From the NCBI GenBank assembly GCA_944320885.1, contig CALUJE010000002.1, positions 169,822 through 233,821 of the forward strand: 64,000 nt of DNA, read 5' to 3'. Position numbers and translations under genes: made by a program. Every line of letters starts with the position of its first letter. Positions within the stretch are counted from its first letter, which is position 1. Source of the DNA: an uncultured Phocaeicola sp. Lineage in GTDB: Bacteria; Bacteroidota; Bacteroidia; Bacteroidales; Bacteroidaceae. This document shows, piece after piece, positions 36,582-45,017 of this stretch. The notes beneath the pieces are model-generated. The model worked only from the letters and a program-made list of their open reading frames with translations. It was not told where the DNA came from and ran no database searches.

Positions 36582-37658
36582 TTATGCAAGTGCTGGAGTT
36601 AAATATTTGGCCAAAAGATATCCACCTCCAAGTAACCATACGTAAATGATAAATGCCAATATAAACGGTTTGGCACCGGCCTGTTTGAATTTGTCTATGC
36701 TGGTTTCTGCTCCCAAAGCTGTCATGGCCATCGTCAGCATGAAGTTGTCCAATGTATTGATAGCATTAATTCCTGTGCTTAAAGTTTCTGTAGGAAATAT
36801 ATTTGAGCTTTGTAACAGAGAGTTGATTCCAATAACCAGAATGAATCCGAATGCAAACCAGGGAACTGTAATTTTGCTTTTACCATCAGCGCTAATGTCT
36901 GTATGGCGTGCCTTTCGTATCCGTGCAATGATAAAGCTCATGATTACCAATACGGGAGCCAACATCATGACTCTTATCATTTTGGTAATGGTTGCCTGAT
37001 CTGCCAGGTGAAGAGAACCTGTAGGGTCCATTGCATTTCCGGCACCGACAACATGAGCAACTTCATGTAGGGTTGAACCGGTATAAATAGCCATTGCCTG
37101 TGGATCAAGATCAACTATTCCAGATCTGTACATAATAGGATACAGGAACATGGAGATAGTACCGAATATGACTACTGTTGATACAGCTATAGCAGTTTTA
37201 TATGGTGCACATTTTACTACCGGTTCTGCTCCAAGTACAGCTGCAGCACCACAAATAGCACTTCCCGTAGAAGTCATTAATGTGGTTTTTTCATCCATTT
37301 TCAAAGCTTTTCCAACAAGGACACCTAAAGCTATGGTAACAAAGATGACAATTGCATCTATAATTATTGCTGGAAGTCCGATTTCAAGTACTTGTTGGAA
37401 GGTAAGGCGAAATCCGTATAGAATGATACCCCATCGCAAAATTTGCTTTGTACATAGTTTGATACCAGGTACCCATGTTTCGGGGAGTTGGTTTCTTAGA
37501 CTGTTGGCATATAGCATACCTAAAATAATACCAACAATTAATGGACTAAAAGACAATTGTTTCACAAACGGAATCTCTGCAATATAAAATGCGGAGCATG
37601 AAAATAGCACAATCAATAAAATACCATGTAATGTGCTGGCTCTTTTTTCTGATAACAT
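36582..37658 (-). CDS. YeiH/PSE-type putative sulfate exporter
   Basis: 358 residues with about ten membrane segments, of the UPF0324 (Cons_hypoth698) family. Characteristic stretches: SPLIVGIILGMLYANSLR, KLCTKQILRWGIILYGFRLT, TGSAICGAAAVLGAEPVV and YTGSTLHEVAHVVGAGNA. Members are annotated as putative sulfate exporters; direct evidence is thin. A -7 box TAACTTTG is at 37702-37709. Paired with the convergent LysR gene. Confidence 0.88.
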   Translation of the reverse strand: MLSEKRASTLHGILLIVLFSCSAFYIAEIPFVKQLSFSPLIVGIILGMLYANSLRNQLPETWVPGIKLCTKQILRWGIILYGFRLTFQQVLEIGLPAIIIDAIVIFVTIALGVLVGKALKMDEKTTLMTSTGSAICGAAAVLGAEPVVKCAPYKTAIAVSTVVIFGTISMFLYPIMYRSGIVDLDPQAMAIYTGSTLHEVAHVVGAGNAMDPTGSLHLADQATITKMIRVMMLAPVLVIMSFIIARIRKARHTDISADGKSKITVPWFAFGFILVIGINSLLQSSNIFPTETLSTGINAINTLDNFMLTMAMTALGAETSIDKFKQAGAKPFILAFIIYVWLLGGGYLLAKYLTPALA

Positions 37659-37701
37659 AATATATTAAATTGAAAAATTATTGTTCTGTATTTATATGCT
37701 G

Positions 37702-37709
37702 CAAAGTTA
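37702..37709 (-). promoter_or_regulatory. -7 box of the yeiH-like gene
   Basis: TAACTTTG on the minus strand, 44 bp before the start. Confidence 0.5.
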
Positions 37710-37870
37710 TACTATTACTATACTATTTACAACTGTTATTTTTTTATTGCATATAACATCTGGTTATAAAGATTGTATTATATATTATGGTTAAATTGTG
37801 TAAAATACAAAAAACCGTGTTCGTATACATATTAAAGTCTGTTGTTTTTGAGCAAAAGAAAGAGTGAATA

Positions 37871-37902
37871 TTTGGTAGATAGGTATCAAAAGGATACATT
37901 TG
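37871..37902 (+). promoter_or_regulatory. Promoter of small RNA A1
   Basis: TTTG (37871-37874), exactly 20 bp, then TACATTTG (37895-37902): a textbook Bacteroidetes promoter. Confidence 0.75.
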
Positions 37903-37908
37903 CATTGT

Positions 37909-37971
37909 GTTTTTCATAGTATTAGATTTAAGGTTAAGTAAAGATTGGGTCAAGGCGTTGACCCTTTTTTT
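37909..37971 (+). ncRNA. Small RNA A1 (about 63 nt)
   Basis: Starts about 7 nt after the -7 box and ends at a terminator, stem GGGTCAA/TTGACCC with loop GGCG and seven Ts (37947-37971). Its 5' part (GTTTTTCATAGTATTAG) is repeated in A2. No start codon with a meaningful frame. The body is largely complementary to small RNA B at 8.4 kb. Confidence 0.65.
37947..37971 (+). terminator. Terminator of small RNA A1
   Basis: 7-bp GC-rich stem, 4-nt loop, T7. Confidence 0.8.
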
Positions 37972-38100
37972 ATGCCCATATGTTTTTTTCGATTTTATTT
38001 TTTCCGTAATAACAAGAATATTCTTTTATGTTATAAGTGTCTATTATACAATATTGTTATGACTAATATTAAATGTTAATACTAGTTAATATATTAAATT

Positions 38101-38114
38101 CGTGTTCAAACACG
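38101..38114. promoter_or_regulatory. Palindrome upstream of small RNA A2
   Basis: CGTGTTCAAACACG: 6-bp arms around CA, about 55 bp before the -7 box. The equivalent site in A1 (37816) keeps only the left arm, so if it is an operator only A2 would respond. Confidence 0.35.
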
Positions 38115-38155
38115 TATTAAAGTGTGTTGTAATGAATATTTTTATTCTGATTTTG

Positions 38156-38187
38156 TTTGGTAGGATATGTAAAAAGTCACATCTTTG
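38156..38187 (+). promoter_or_regulatory. Promoter of small RNA A2
   Basis: TTTG (38156-38159), 20 bp, CATCTTTG (38180-38187). Confidence 0.7.
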
Positions 38188-38193
38188 CGACGT

Positions 38194-38256
38194 GTTTTTC
38201 ATAGTATTAGATTAAAGGTTAACAAAAGATTGGGTCAAGGCGTTGACCCTTTTTTT
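38194..38256 (+). ncRNA. Small RNA A2 (about 63 nt)
   Basis: Paralogue of A1, 285 bp downstream, differing at a handful of positions in the RNA body and identical in the terminator stem (GGGTCAA/TTGACCC, 38232-38249, then T7). Retention of promoter spacing, 5' end and terminator, while flanks diverged, suggests both copies are functional. Confidence 0.65.
38232..38256 (+). terminator. Terminator of small RNA A2
   Basis: Same 7-bp stem and loop as A1 followed by T7. Confidence 0.8.
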
Positions 38257-38287
38257 ATGTCTGTAAGTTTTTGGCTCTTTCTTAAAA

Positions 38288-38367
38288 AAAGCACACATCC
38301 TTTTTTAAAAAGCACACGTGCTTTTGATGGAAACCACGGGAGCTTTTTTGAAAAGCACACGTGCTTT
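38288..38367. repeat. Array of four 16-bp palindromic units at 21-22 bp spacing
   Basis: Units start at 38288 (AAAGCACACATCCTTT), 38309 (AAAGCACACGTGCTTT), 38331 (AAACCACGGGAGCTTT) and 38352 (identical to unit 2). Units 2 and 4 are palindromes with 7-bp arms. The spacing of 21, 22 and 21 bp is two helical turns, placing all sites on one face. The last unit reaches the stop codon of the Crp/Fnr gene. Could be an operator array or a repeated extragenic element. Confidence 0.6.
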
Positions 38368-39002
38368 CAGGGAACTGATAAATCATGGGCAAGTTCATAA
38401 CCATTTTTGGTTTTTCGCAATAGCTTTTGTTCGACCATTGCCTGTATAGTGCGTGATAAAGATGGTCGGGCAACCCCCATAATGAATGCCACTTCTTGTA
38501 TATTGGAGATTTCTCCTTTATTCTTCAAATAGCTGATTATACGTGTGCTGAGATTCTGTAAGGCAAACTCATTAAGTTTTTTGCTTAGAAAAATGCTACG
38601 GTCTGATATGTTTTGTATGAAATTACTCAGTACGATTGGACTTGTTTCCATCAAATTAAGAAACGCATCACGTGACAAGAGCCAGATACGTACATTTTCC
38701 TCGGCCCGCAGTGTAACGGGAAACTTGTTTTCGCTTCCATATAAAAATGCGGGAGCAAGAATCTCCGGTGCATGAAGGTTTTCAATTATGATTTCTTTTC
38801 CTTCGATGTTGCTCATGCGGGCAGAGAGACTTCCTTCGCACAGTAACATGAGTGATTTGCATGGACTGTTCTGTAATGCAACAATATCTCCCTTTTCATA
38901 TAACTTGATTTTGCTGGGTGTGTTTTGCAAGAATCTGTCTATATCGTTTCTTTCGGCGTTGGCAAAGAGTGAAAAGTCATAAATATCATAAAAAGTACTC
39001 AT
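38367..39002 (-). CDS. Crp/Fnr family regulator, HcpR-like
   Basis: 211 residues from ATG 39002 (MSTFYDIYDF); an upstream ATG at 39032 would lie in the operator palindrome. The cyclic-nucleotide-binding-like beta-barrel (KLYEKGDIVALQNSPCKSLMLLCEG) is followed by the dimer helix and a C-terminal winged helix (NIQEVAFIMGVARPSLSRTIQAM). No Fnr-type N-terminal cysteine cluster. Divergent from hcp, as HcpR-type nitrosative-stress regulators are. The operator candidate is at 39025-39040. Assignment to HcpR rests on context. Confidence 0.82.
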   Translation of the reverse strand: MSTFYDIYDFSLFANAERNDIDRFLQNTPSKIKLYEKGDIVALQNSPCKSLMLLCEGSLSARMSNIEGKEIIIENLHAPEILAPAFLYGSENKFPVTLRAEENVRIWLLSRDAFLNLMETSPIVLSNFIQNISDRSIFLSKKLNEFALQNLSTRIISYLKNKGEISNIQEVAFIMGVARPSLSRTIQAMVEQKLLRKTKNGYELAHDLSVP

Positions 39003-39024
39003 ATTAATGAATATTATGTATGGG

Positions 39025-39040
39025 CGTAACATAGGTTACG
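39025..39040. promoter_or_regulatory. Operator candidate between the Crp/Fnr gene and hcp
   Basis: Perfect inverted repeat CGTAAC-ATAG-GTTACG. Its centre is about 43 bp before the estimated hcp transcription start, close to the class II position of Crp-type activators, and 30 bp before the regulator's own start, so both activation of hcp and autoregulation are possible. Confidence 0.55.
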
Positions 39041-39061
39041 TCTCAGTTGTATCGGTACGGT

Positions 39062-39069
39062 TATTTTTG
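39062..39069 (+). promoter_or_regulatory. -7 box of hcp
   Basis: TATTTTTG with no good -33 element, as expected for an activator-dependent promoter. Confidence 0.55.
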
Positions 39070-39119
39070 CCGAAAATAATAAAAAGAAGGAATTTAAAAT
39101 AGTAAAAAACAGTTTTTAT

Positions 39120-40787
39120 ATGGAAATGAAGCTTACTAAAGAGATGTTTTGTTATCAGTGCCAGGAAGCAGCTAAAGGGACAGGCTGTATATTAAAAGGT
39201 ATCTGTGGAAAGAATAGCAGTACTTCTTCGGCTATGGATTTGTTACTTTTTGTGGTAAGAGGAGTTTGTACAGTTGCCGATATTTTGCGTGCGAATGGTC
39301 ACCAGATAGGTGAAGAGGTGAACTCTTTTGTAACGGATGCTTTGTTTTCGACGATAACCAATGCGAACTTTGATGATGAAAGTATTCTCGCCAGAGTAGA
39401 TAAGGGGATGAATCTCAGGAATAATCTTGTGGATTTAGCTTGCGAAAAGGGTATTAGTTTGCCGATGGTGGATGAACTGATATGGATGGGCTCACGAAGT
39501 GATTATGTAGAAAAATCTCGGATGGTAGGAGTGCTGAGAGAAAATGATGAAGATTTGCGTTCATTGAAGGAGCTTATTGTATATGGACTAAAAGGAATAG
39601 CTGCTTATCATGAGCATGCCATGCGTCTTGGATATAGTAATGAAGATATTCATGCATTCATGCATTCGACTATTCGGAAGATAACTACTGATAAGCTTTC
39701 GGCTGAGGAATTGACTGGTCTGGTTCTTCACTCTGGTGAGGTAGGGGTAAAAGTCATGGCTCTTTTGGATAAAGCGAATACGGAGAGTTATGGCCATCCT
39801 GAGATGACAGAAGTAAATATCGGCGTTGGAAAAAATCCTGGAATATTGATTAGTGGGCATGACTTGCATGATATAGAAGATTTGTTGAAACAAACAGAAG
39901 GTACGGGAGTGGATGTATATACTCATAGCGAGATGCTTCCCGCTCATTATTATCCGGCATTCAAGAAATACCGGCATTTTGTAGGTAACTACGGCAATGC
40001 CTGGTGGAAACAGCGTGAAGAATTTACAGCTTTTAATGGTCCGATTGTATTTACTACCAACTGTATTGTTCCGCCATTGGAAAAAGCAACGTATAAAGAA
40101 CGGATGTTTACAAGCAATTCGACGGGTTATCCGGGGTGTAAGCATATTACGGCAGACATTGACGGACGGAAAGACTATTCAGAAGTAATTGCGATGGCAA
40201 AAGGCTGTGAGGCCCCTACTCCGATAGAGAAAGGTAAGATAGTGGGTGGTTTTGCACATAATCAGGTATTACTGCTTGCTGATAAAGTGGTCGATGCGGT
40301 AAAGAGTGGTGCTATCAGGAAGTTTATTGTAATGGCCGGATGTGACGGGCGCATGAAGAGTCGTGACTATTATACGGAATTTGCAAAGGCCTTGCCTGCC
40401 GACTGTGTGATTCTTACTGCGGGATGTGCAAAATATAAATATAACAAATTGGAGCTGGGTGATATTAACGGAATACCGCGTGTGTTGGATGCCGGGCAAT
40501 GTAATGACAGTTATTCTCTGGCCGTAATTGCACTTAAACTGAAAGAGGTATTCGGAGTAAATGATATTAATGAACTTCCGATAGTGTATAACATTGCCTG
40601 GTATGAGCAGAAAGCTGTTATCGTGTTATTAGCTCTTCTTTCTTTGGGGGTGAAAAATATACATCTTGGTCCTACACTTCCGGCTTTCTTGTCACCGAAT
40701 GTGGCTAAGGTATTGGTAGAGAAGTTTGGTATAGCCGGCATTGGGACAGTTAATGAAGATATGAAAGCCTTCGGAATTGTAAATTAA
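39120..40787 (+). CDS. hcp: Hydroxylamine reductase / hybrid cluster protein, class I
   Basis: 555 residues. Reduces hydroxylamine and, as shown for family members, NO to N2O, protecting against nitrosative stress. The N-terminal cluster motif is CX2CX8CX5C ([21 protein letters not shown]), the [4Fe-4S] spacing of strict anaerobes rather than the CX2CX11CX6C of E. coli-type proteins. Hybrid-cluster ligands lie in [34 protein letters not shown] and AGQCNDSYS. Followed after 43 bp by ric. Confidence 0.96.
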   Translation: MEMKLTKEMFCYQCQEAAKGTGCILKGICGKNSSTSSAMDLLLFVVRGVCTVADILRANGHQIGEEVNSFVTDALFSTITNANFDDESILARVDKGMNLRNNLVDLACEKGISLPMVDELIWMGSRSDYVEKSRMVGVLRENDEDLRSLKELIVYGLKGIAAYHEHAMRLGYSNEDIHAFMHSTIRKITTDKLSAEELTGLVLHSGEVGVKVMALLDKANTESYGHPEMTEVNIGVGKNPGILISGHDLHDIEDLLKQTEGTGVDVYTHSEMLPAHYYPAFKKYRHFVGNYGNAWWKQREEFTAFNGPIVFTTNCIVPPLEKATYKERMFTSNSTGYPGCKHITADIDGRKDYSEVIAMAKGCEAPTPIEKGKIVGGFAHNQVLLLADKVVDAVKSGAIRKFIVMAGCDGRMKSRDYYTEFAKALPADCVILTAGCAKYKYNKLELGDINGIPRVLDAGQCNDSYSLAVIALKLKEVFGVNDINELPIVYNIAWYEQKAVIVLLALLSLGVKNIHLGPTLPAFLSPNVAKVLVEKFGIAGIGTVNEDMKAFGIVN

Positions 40788-40830
40788 GGGCAAACGGTAA
40801 ATTAAAAACAACTAATAAAATTTGTGTAAT

Positions 40831-41550
40831 ATGGAATTAAGAAACCGATATGTGGGCGATATTGTAGCTGAAAAATTTTCTACAGCCCGTGTTTTTAAAC
40901 AATATGATATTGATTTTTGTTGTCATGGAAATATGACGCTTGAAGATGCATGTGTTGCTGCCAATGTGGAATTGAAAGAAGTAGTTAAAGTTCTTCATGA
41001 AAATGTATCTTATACGGATGGTGACATACCTTTTGCATCATGGCCTTTAGATCTGTTGATGGATTATGTGCTTAAGATACATCATCGTGGAATCAGACGT
41101 AATGGTCCTGAATTGTTAGGATTAATAGAAAAGGTGAAGAAACAACATGAAGCTAATCATCCTGAATTGGATGAACTTTATGAGTTGGTTTCAGTTTCAC
41201 TGGAAGATTTGGAATTGCATCTTCAAAAAGAGGAGAATGTATTGTTCCCCTATCTGTTTGAGCTTTTTGAAGCATCAGAAAAGAAGACTGTATTGGCTCC
41301 CATGCATTGCAGAACAATAGCCAATCCCATTCGTGTAATGCACATGGAGCACGAGGCCGAAGGTAACCGATATTTTCATATCAAGGATATAACCCGCAAT
41401 TTCGAGATCCCGGAGGACGGATGCAACACTTACCGTCTGATGATGACAGAATTGGAGGCGTTTGTCAGTGCCCTTTTCGAGCATATTCATATAGAAAACA
41501 ATATCTTGTTCCCCGAGAGCATGGAACTTGAAAACAGGTGGGTGAGATAA
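40831..41550 (+). CDS. ric: Iron-sulfur cluster repair di-iron protein (RIC, ScdA/YtfE family)
   Basis: 239 residues from ATG 40831. The N-terminal DUF542 domain (YVGDIVAEKFSTARVFKQYDIDFCCHG) is followed by a hemerythrin-like four-helix domain with di-iron ligands in HHRGI, LHLQKEENVLFP, HMEHEAEG and HIHIENNILFP. RIC proteins help restore Fe-S clusters damaged by NO or oxidants. Downstream of hcp on the same strand with no terminator between, so co-regulated. Confidence 0.95.
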   Translation: MELRNRYVGDIVAEKFSTARVFKQYDIDFCCHGNMTLEDACVAANVELKEVVKVLHENVSYTDGDIPFASWPLDLLMDYVLKIHHRGIRRNGPELLGLIEKVKKQHEANHPELDELYELVSVSLEDLELHLQKEENVLFPYLFELFEASEKKTVLAPMHCRTIANPIRVMHMEHEAEGNRYFHIKDITRNFEIPEDGCNTYRLMMTELEAFVSALFEHIHIENNILFPESMELENRWVR

Positions 41551-41574
41551 GGTTTTATATCTAAAGAATTGATG

Positions 41575-41621
41575 GCCTTTCAGAATACGGGATATATTTT
41601 CTTGTTCTGGAAGGCTTTTTT
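41575..41621 (+). terminator. Terminator after ric
   Basis: 11-bp stem GCCTTTCAGAA/TTCTGGAAGGC with one G-U pair, followed by six Ts; closes the hcp-ric unit. Confidence 0.75.
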
Positions 41622-41719
41622 ATGTATAGAGTATAATTTTTTGTATTTTTAAGGCCAATGATGGATTTGAGATTATTTTTACTCAATTATAATAAAGAGA
41701 ACATTAATAAAAACCAAAT

Positions 41720-42289
41720 ATGAAAATTCCTAAGTTATTTAAGACGTATGAGAAAGAGTGTGATGTAAGCAGTGAAAGAACTCCGGAACAATGGTATGAA
41801 CAGCTTACCTCAGGAATATACTTAAGTTATCCATTTAATTCAATAGACTTAGGTGAGGGTATGGCGGTTATAGAGGAAGTGATTATGCAATATTGGAAAC
41901 CACGTTTCCTGGTAGACCATAATGAAAAACGTGCTTATGAATTCATGAACTGTAATGAGTATCTGCAAACTGTAGGGTCGGATGATATCTTATGGAGTAG
42001 TTTGACCGGTGTTTCTGAAGAGGCACTTAATCGTGCCAGAGGATTGTTTGCACATTATCCGACTTTTATTCGTAAGTTTCAAAATGGTGTTGCAGAAGTC
42101 AGTTGGCAGATTAATCCAGATGGGCAATATTTTATGGATGAAGACGGTTTTGGTATGACGGATGATAAAGAGATAGAAATATATGGTTTTATAGATCGGA
42201 GGGGAAAGGTTCTTGTAAAATTTCAGATGATTAAAACTTCAGATGACTTGAAAAGAATGAGAAAAGAAGCTGAAGAACTTATATTGTAG
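41720..42289 (+). CDS. Uncharacterised protein
   Basis: 189 residues, acidic, no signal peptide or membrane segment. The N-terminal half is helical with aromatic-rich stretches (EQWYEQLTSGIYLSYPFN; VIMQYWKPRFLVDH), the C-terminal half beta-rich (GVAEVSWQINPDGQYFMDEDGFGM; IEIYGFIDRRGKVLVKFQMI). I do not recognise a family. It stands alone between hcp-ric and the dipeptidyl peptidase gene. The reading frame is clean and its codon usage matches its neighbours, so it is a real gene. Confidence 0.7.
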   Translation: MKIPKLFKTYEKECDVSSERTPEQWYEQLTSGIYLSYPFNSIDLGEGMAVIEEVIMQYWKPRFLVDHNEKRAYEFMNCNEYLQTVGSDDILWSSLTGVSEEALNRARGLFAHYPTFIRKFQNGVAEVSWQINPDGQYFMDEDGFGMTDDKEIEIYGFIDRRGKVLVKFQMIKTSDDLKRMRKEAEELIL

Positions 42290-42432
42290 TTGAAATGGAA
42301 AAGTTTCAGTTATTTCCTTTTTCATATTATTGATAATGAGCAATAGAGATAATATCAGAAATCTCATTTATGAAATAGTTCATTTTCTCCAAGCTTATAG
42401 GGGTATTATTCGAATATTCCATTAAATTTCAT

Positions 42433-42440
42433 TAAGTTTG
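42433..42440 (+). promoter_or_regulatory. -7 box of the dipeptidyl peptidase gene
   Basis: TAAGTTTG, 28 bp before the ATG. Confidence 0.5.
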
Positions 42441-42468
42441 TGGCCGTCAATCTAAACTTTATTATTAT

Positions 42469-44880
42469 ATGAAGAAATTATTTTTATTGGCGGCGTATGT
42501 GTGTATTGCAGCCTTTGTAGGTGCGCAGGATGGAACTCTTCCCGGTTATACCCAAGCACGAAAATTTACGGCAGACAAATTGAAGTCGATGCTGTTTTCT
42601 ACTTCTGTTGATCCGCACTGGTTTCAGCAGGGAAATAAATTCTGGTATTCTTATAAAGACAGTAAAGGAACAAGCTGGTATGTTGTAGACCCGTCGGCAC
42701 GGACTAAGACCTTGCTCTTTGATCAGGTTGAACTGGCAGCGCAACTGAGTGAAATTGTTCATGATCCTTTTATTGCCAGTCAATTGCCTATTAGAAATCT
42801 GGAGGCTATGTCCGATGGATATACTTTTACATTTAAGGTAATTTCATCAAAAGATAAGGATGAGAAAGGTAAAGCTGGAAAGAAAAAAGGAGGTAAAGAA
42901 GAGTTCTTCTTTTCGTATGACAGCCGTACCCGCAAATTAACTCATCTGGCAGACAAAAAAGAGGATGACAAATATCCGGGATGGGCTTCTATTTCTCCGG
43001 ATGGAAAAACGGTAGTTTATGCCAAGGATTTGAATCTGTATCGCATGTCACGCGAGGATTATGAAAAAGCCAAGAAGAATGAAAAAGACAGTACTATTGT
43101 AGAGACGCAGCTGACTCGTTTCGGAGTAAAGGATTTTGGTTTCGGAGAGCCTTATTCCATATTGAATACAGATACGTTATGTAATGGCAAGCGTAAAGGT
43201 GAATATATTGTATGGTCACCCGATTCACGGTATTTTACTGTTATGGCATCAGATAGCCGTAAGGTGAAAGATTTGTGGGTTATCAATGCTATGGCTTCAC
43301 CTCGTCCGACATTGGAGTCGTATAAATATCAGATGCCGGGTGAAAAAGAGGCTCCACAGTATCATCTGTATCTTTTTGATATGACGGATAATTCTTATAA
43401 GGAGATTGGAACTGCTGCTTTCAAGGACCAGACTTTACAGGTGATGACAAGACCGTCACTGAAGCGTGAACGTGATATGCATGAAACTTCAACTGTTTGG
43501 TTAGGCAATGAACAAACGTTTTATATGAAACGTAGCAGTAGAGACTTGCATCGGATAGATATATGTAAGTATACAGTAGGGCAAGACACCATAGTTCCAA
43601 TTATCAAGGAAAGAATGAATACCTATATTGAGACTCGTCCTTTGATGGCTGTAAATGACAATGAGTTTATTCATTGGAGTGAACGTAGCGGATGGGCGCA
43701 TTTGTATTTATATGATGGAAATGGAAACTTGAAATGTCAGTTGACTAAGGGAGAATGGCATGTACAGGATATCTTGAAGGTAGACGCAAAGAACAGAGTC
43801 GTTTATTTTACAGCCAATGGTAAGGACAAGCATCCTTATTATCAACATTTATACAAGGTTCGTCTGGACGGAAGCGGTTTAAAGCAACTGACTCCGATGG
43901 ATTATTATAATAATGTATTTGTAGATGATGATGCGCGTTATTTTGTATGTAACTATTCACGGGTAAATACGATTCCTTGTACGGCATTATATGATGTAAA
44001 CGGACGTAAGGTTATAGATTTGGAAAAGAGTGATTTTTCGCAACTCTTTGCCGCCGGATATCAGTTCCCGGAAATCTTTACGGTAAAAGCTGCGGATGGA
44101 ATAACCGATTTGTATGGTGTGATGTACAAACCGTATAACTTTGACTCAACCAAGGTTTATCCGATTATTGATTATGTATATCCAGGACCGCAGGTTGAGG
44201 CAACCAATTACCCGTTTACACGTATGTCTGTACGTACTGACCGCCTGGCACAAGCTGGATTTATAGTGATTACGGTAGGTAACCGAGGAGGACATCCCGA
44301 CCGTTCTAAATGGTATCATAATTACGGTTATGGAAATTTGCGTGATTATGGATTGGCCGATCAGAAAGCTGCCATTGAACAGTTGGCCAATAAATATAGC
44401 TTTATAGATATCAACAGGGTAGGAATACATGGACATTCGGGAGGAGGATTTATGTCTACTGCTGCCATTTTCCAGTATCCGGATTTCTTTAAGGTGGCTG
44501 TTTCGTGTGCCGGAAATCATGATAACCGTATTTATAACCGCTGGTGGAGTGAAACACATCATGGAGTAAAGGAAGTGGTATCGGAGAAAGGAGATACTAC
44601 ATTTGTGTATAATATTGCTACCAACCCTCAGATTGCTTCACGTCTGAAGGGACATCTGATGCTGGTTCACGGTGATATTGACAACAACGTACATCCTGCC
44701 AATACAATGCGGGTAGTTGATGCGTTGATTCGTGCCAACAAACGTTTTGATATGCTGATTCTTCCACAACAGCGTCATGGATTTGGTGATATGGATGAAT
44801 ATTTCTATTGGCGTATGGTAGATTATTTCTCCAGATATCTGTTGGGAAAACAGGAAGATACGGTTGATATGGTAAGATAG
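42469..44880 (+). CDS. Dipeptidyl peptidase IV-type serine protease (S9B)
   Basis: 803 residues with a signal peptide (MKKLFLLAAYVCIAAFVGAQ). An N-terminal eight-bladed propeller (DPPIV_N) spans about 100-530; the C-terminal alpha/beta hydrolase carries the catalytic serine in GIHGHSGGGF, aspartate in VHGDIDNNVHP and histidine in QQRHGFGD. Removes Xaa-Pro or Xaa-Ala dipeptides in the periplasm. A lysine-rich insertion near residues 125-145 (KDKDEKGKAGKKKGGKEE) is unusual. Terminator at 44952-44996. Confidence 0.93.
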   Translation: MKKLFLLAAYVCIAAFVGAQDGTLPGYTQARKFTADKLKSMLFSTSVDPHWFQQGNKFWYSYKDSKGTSWYVVDPSARTKTLLFDQVELAAQLSEIVHDPFIASQLPIRNLEAMSDGYTFTFKVISSKDKDEKGKAGKKKGGKEEFFFSYDSRTRKLTHLADKKEDDKYPGWASISPDGKTVVYAKDLNLYRMSREDYEKAKKNEKDSTIVETQLTRFGVKDFGFGEPYSILNTDTLCNGKRKGEYIVWSPDSRYFTVMASDSRKVKDLWVINAMASPRPTLESYKYQMPGEKEAPQYHLYLFDMTDNSYKEIGTAAFKDQTLQVMTRPSLKRERDMHETSTVWLGNEQTFYMKRSSRDLHRIDICKYTVGQDTIVPIIKERMNTYIETRPLMAVNDNEFIHWSERSGWAHLYLYDGNGNLKCQLTKGEWHVQDILKVDAKNRVVYFTANGKDKHPYYQHLYKVRLDGSGLKQLTPMDYYNNVFVDDDARYFVCNYSRVNTIPCTALYDVNGRKVIDLEKSDFSQLFAAGYQFPEIFTVKAADGITDLYGVMYKPYNFDSTKVYPIIDYVYPGPQVEATNYPFTRMSVRTDRLAQAGFIVITVGNRGGHPDRSKWYHNYGYGNLRDYGLADQKAAIEQLANKYSFIDINRVGIHGHSGGGFMSTAAIFQYPDFFKVAVSCAGNHDNRIYNRWWSETHHGVKEVVSEKGDTTFVYNIATNPQIASRLKGHLMLVHGDIDNNVHPANTMRVVDALIRANKRFDMLILPQQRHGFGDMDEYFYWRMVDYFSRYLLGKQEDTVDMVR

Positions 44881-44951
44881 TTTCAGGCACAGTACACAGC
44901 TTACGAGGTTTGTTCTCCAGGCTGTGTACGGCCAATCGATAATATTATAAA

Positions 44952-44996
44952 AATAACGGACCGGCTGATATGATAAAATTCAGCCGGTCCGTTATT
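44952..44996. terminator. Strong bidirectional terminator between the S9 peptidase and kinase-like genes
   Basis: 17-bp perfect stem (44952-44968 with 44980-44996), 11-nt loop, between convergent genes. Confidence 0.8.
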
Positions 44997-45017
44997 CTAT
45001 GTTTGGGCAATATCCGA

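Larger units (their letters stand above)
37659..38366. other. 708-bp non-coding region with tandem small RNAs and a palindrome array
   Basis: No ORF is credible. It carries the yeiH promoter, a diverged duplication of about 155 bp with a 285-bp period (37816-37975 and 38101-38260), each copy being a promoter plus short RNA plus terminator, and the phased array of four palindromic units at 38288-38367. Bases 37976-38100 between the copies are AT-rich and featureless. Confidence 0.65.

Noticed and set aside
38288..38367. Short CRISPR array
   Set aside because: Units are palindromes spaced 21-22 bp with spacers of only about 5 bp, there are only four units, and no cas genes are present.
39588..40145. 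185-codon open frame antisense to hcp
   Set aside because: Overlaps the conserved Hcp domain entirely and has no recognisable motif.
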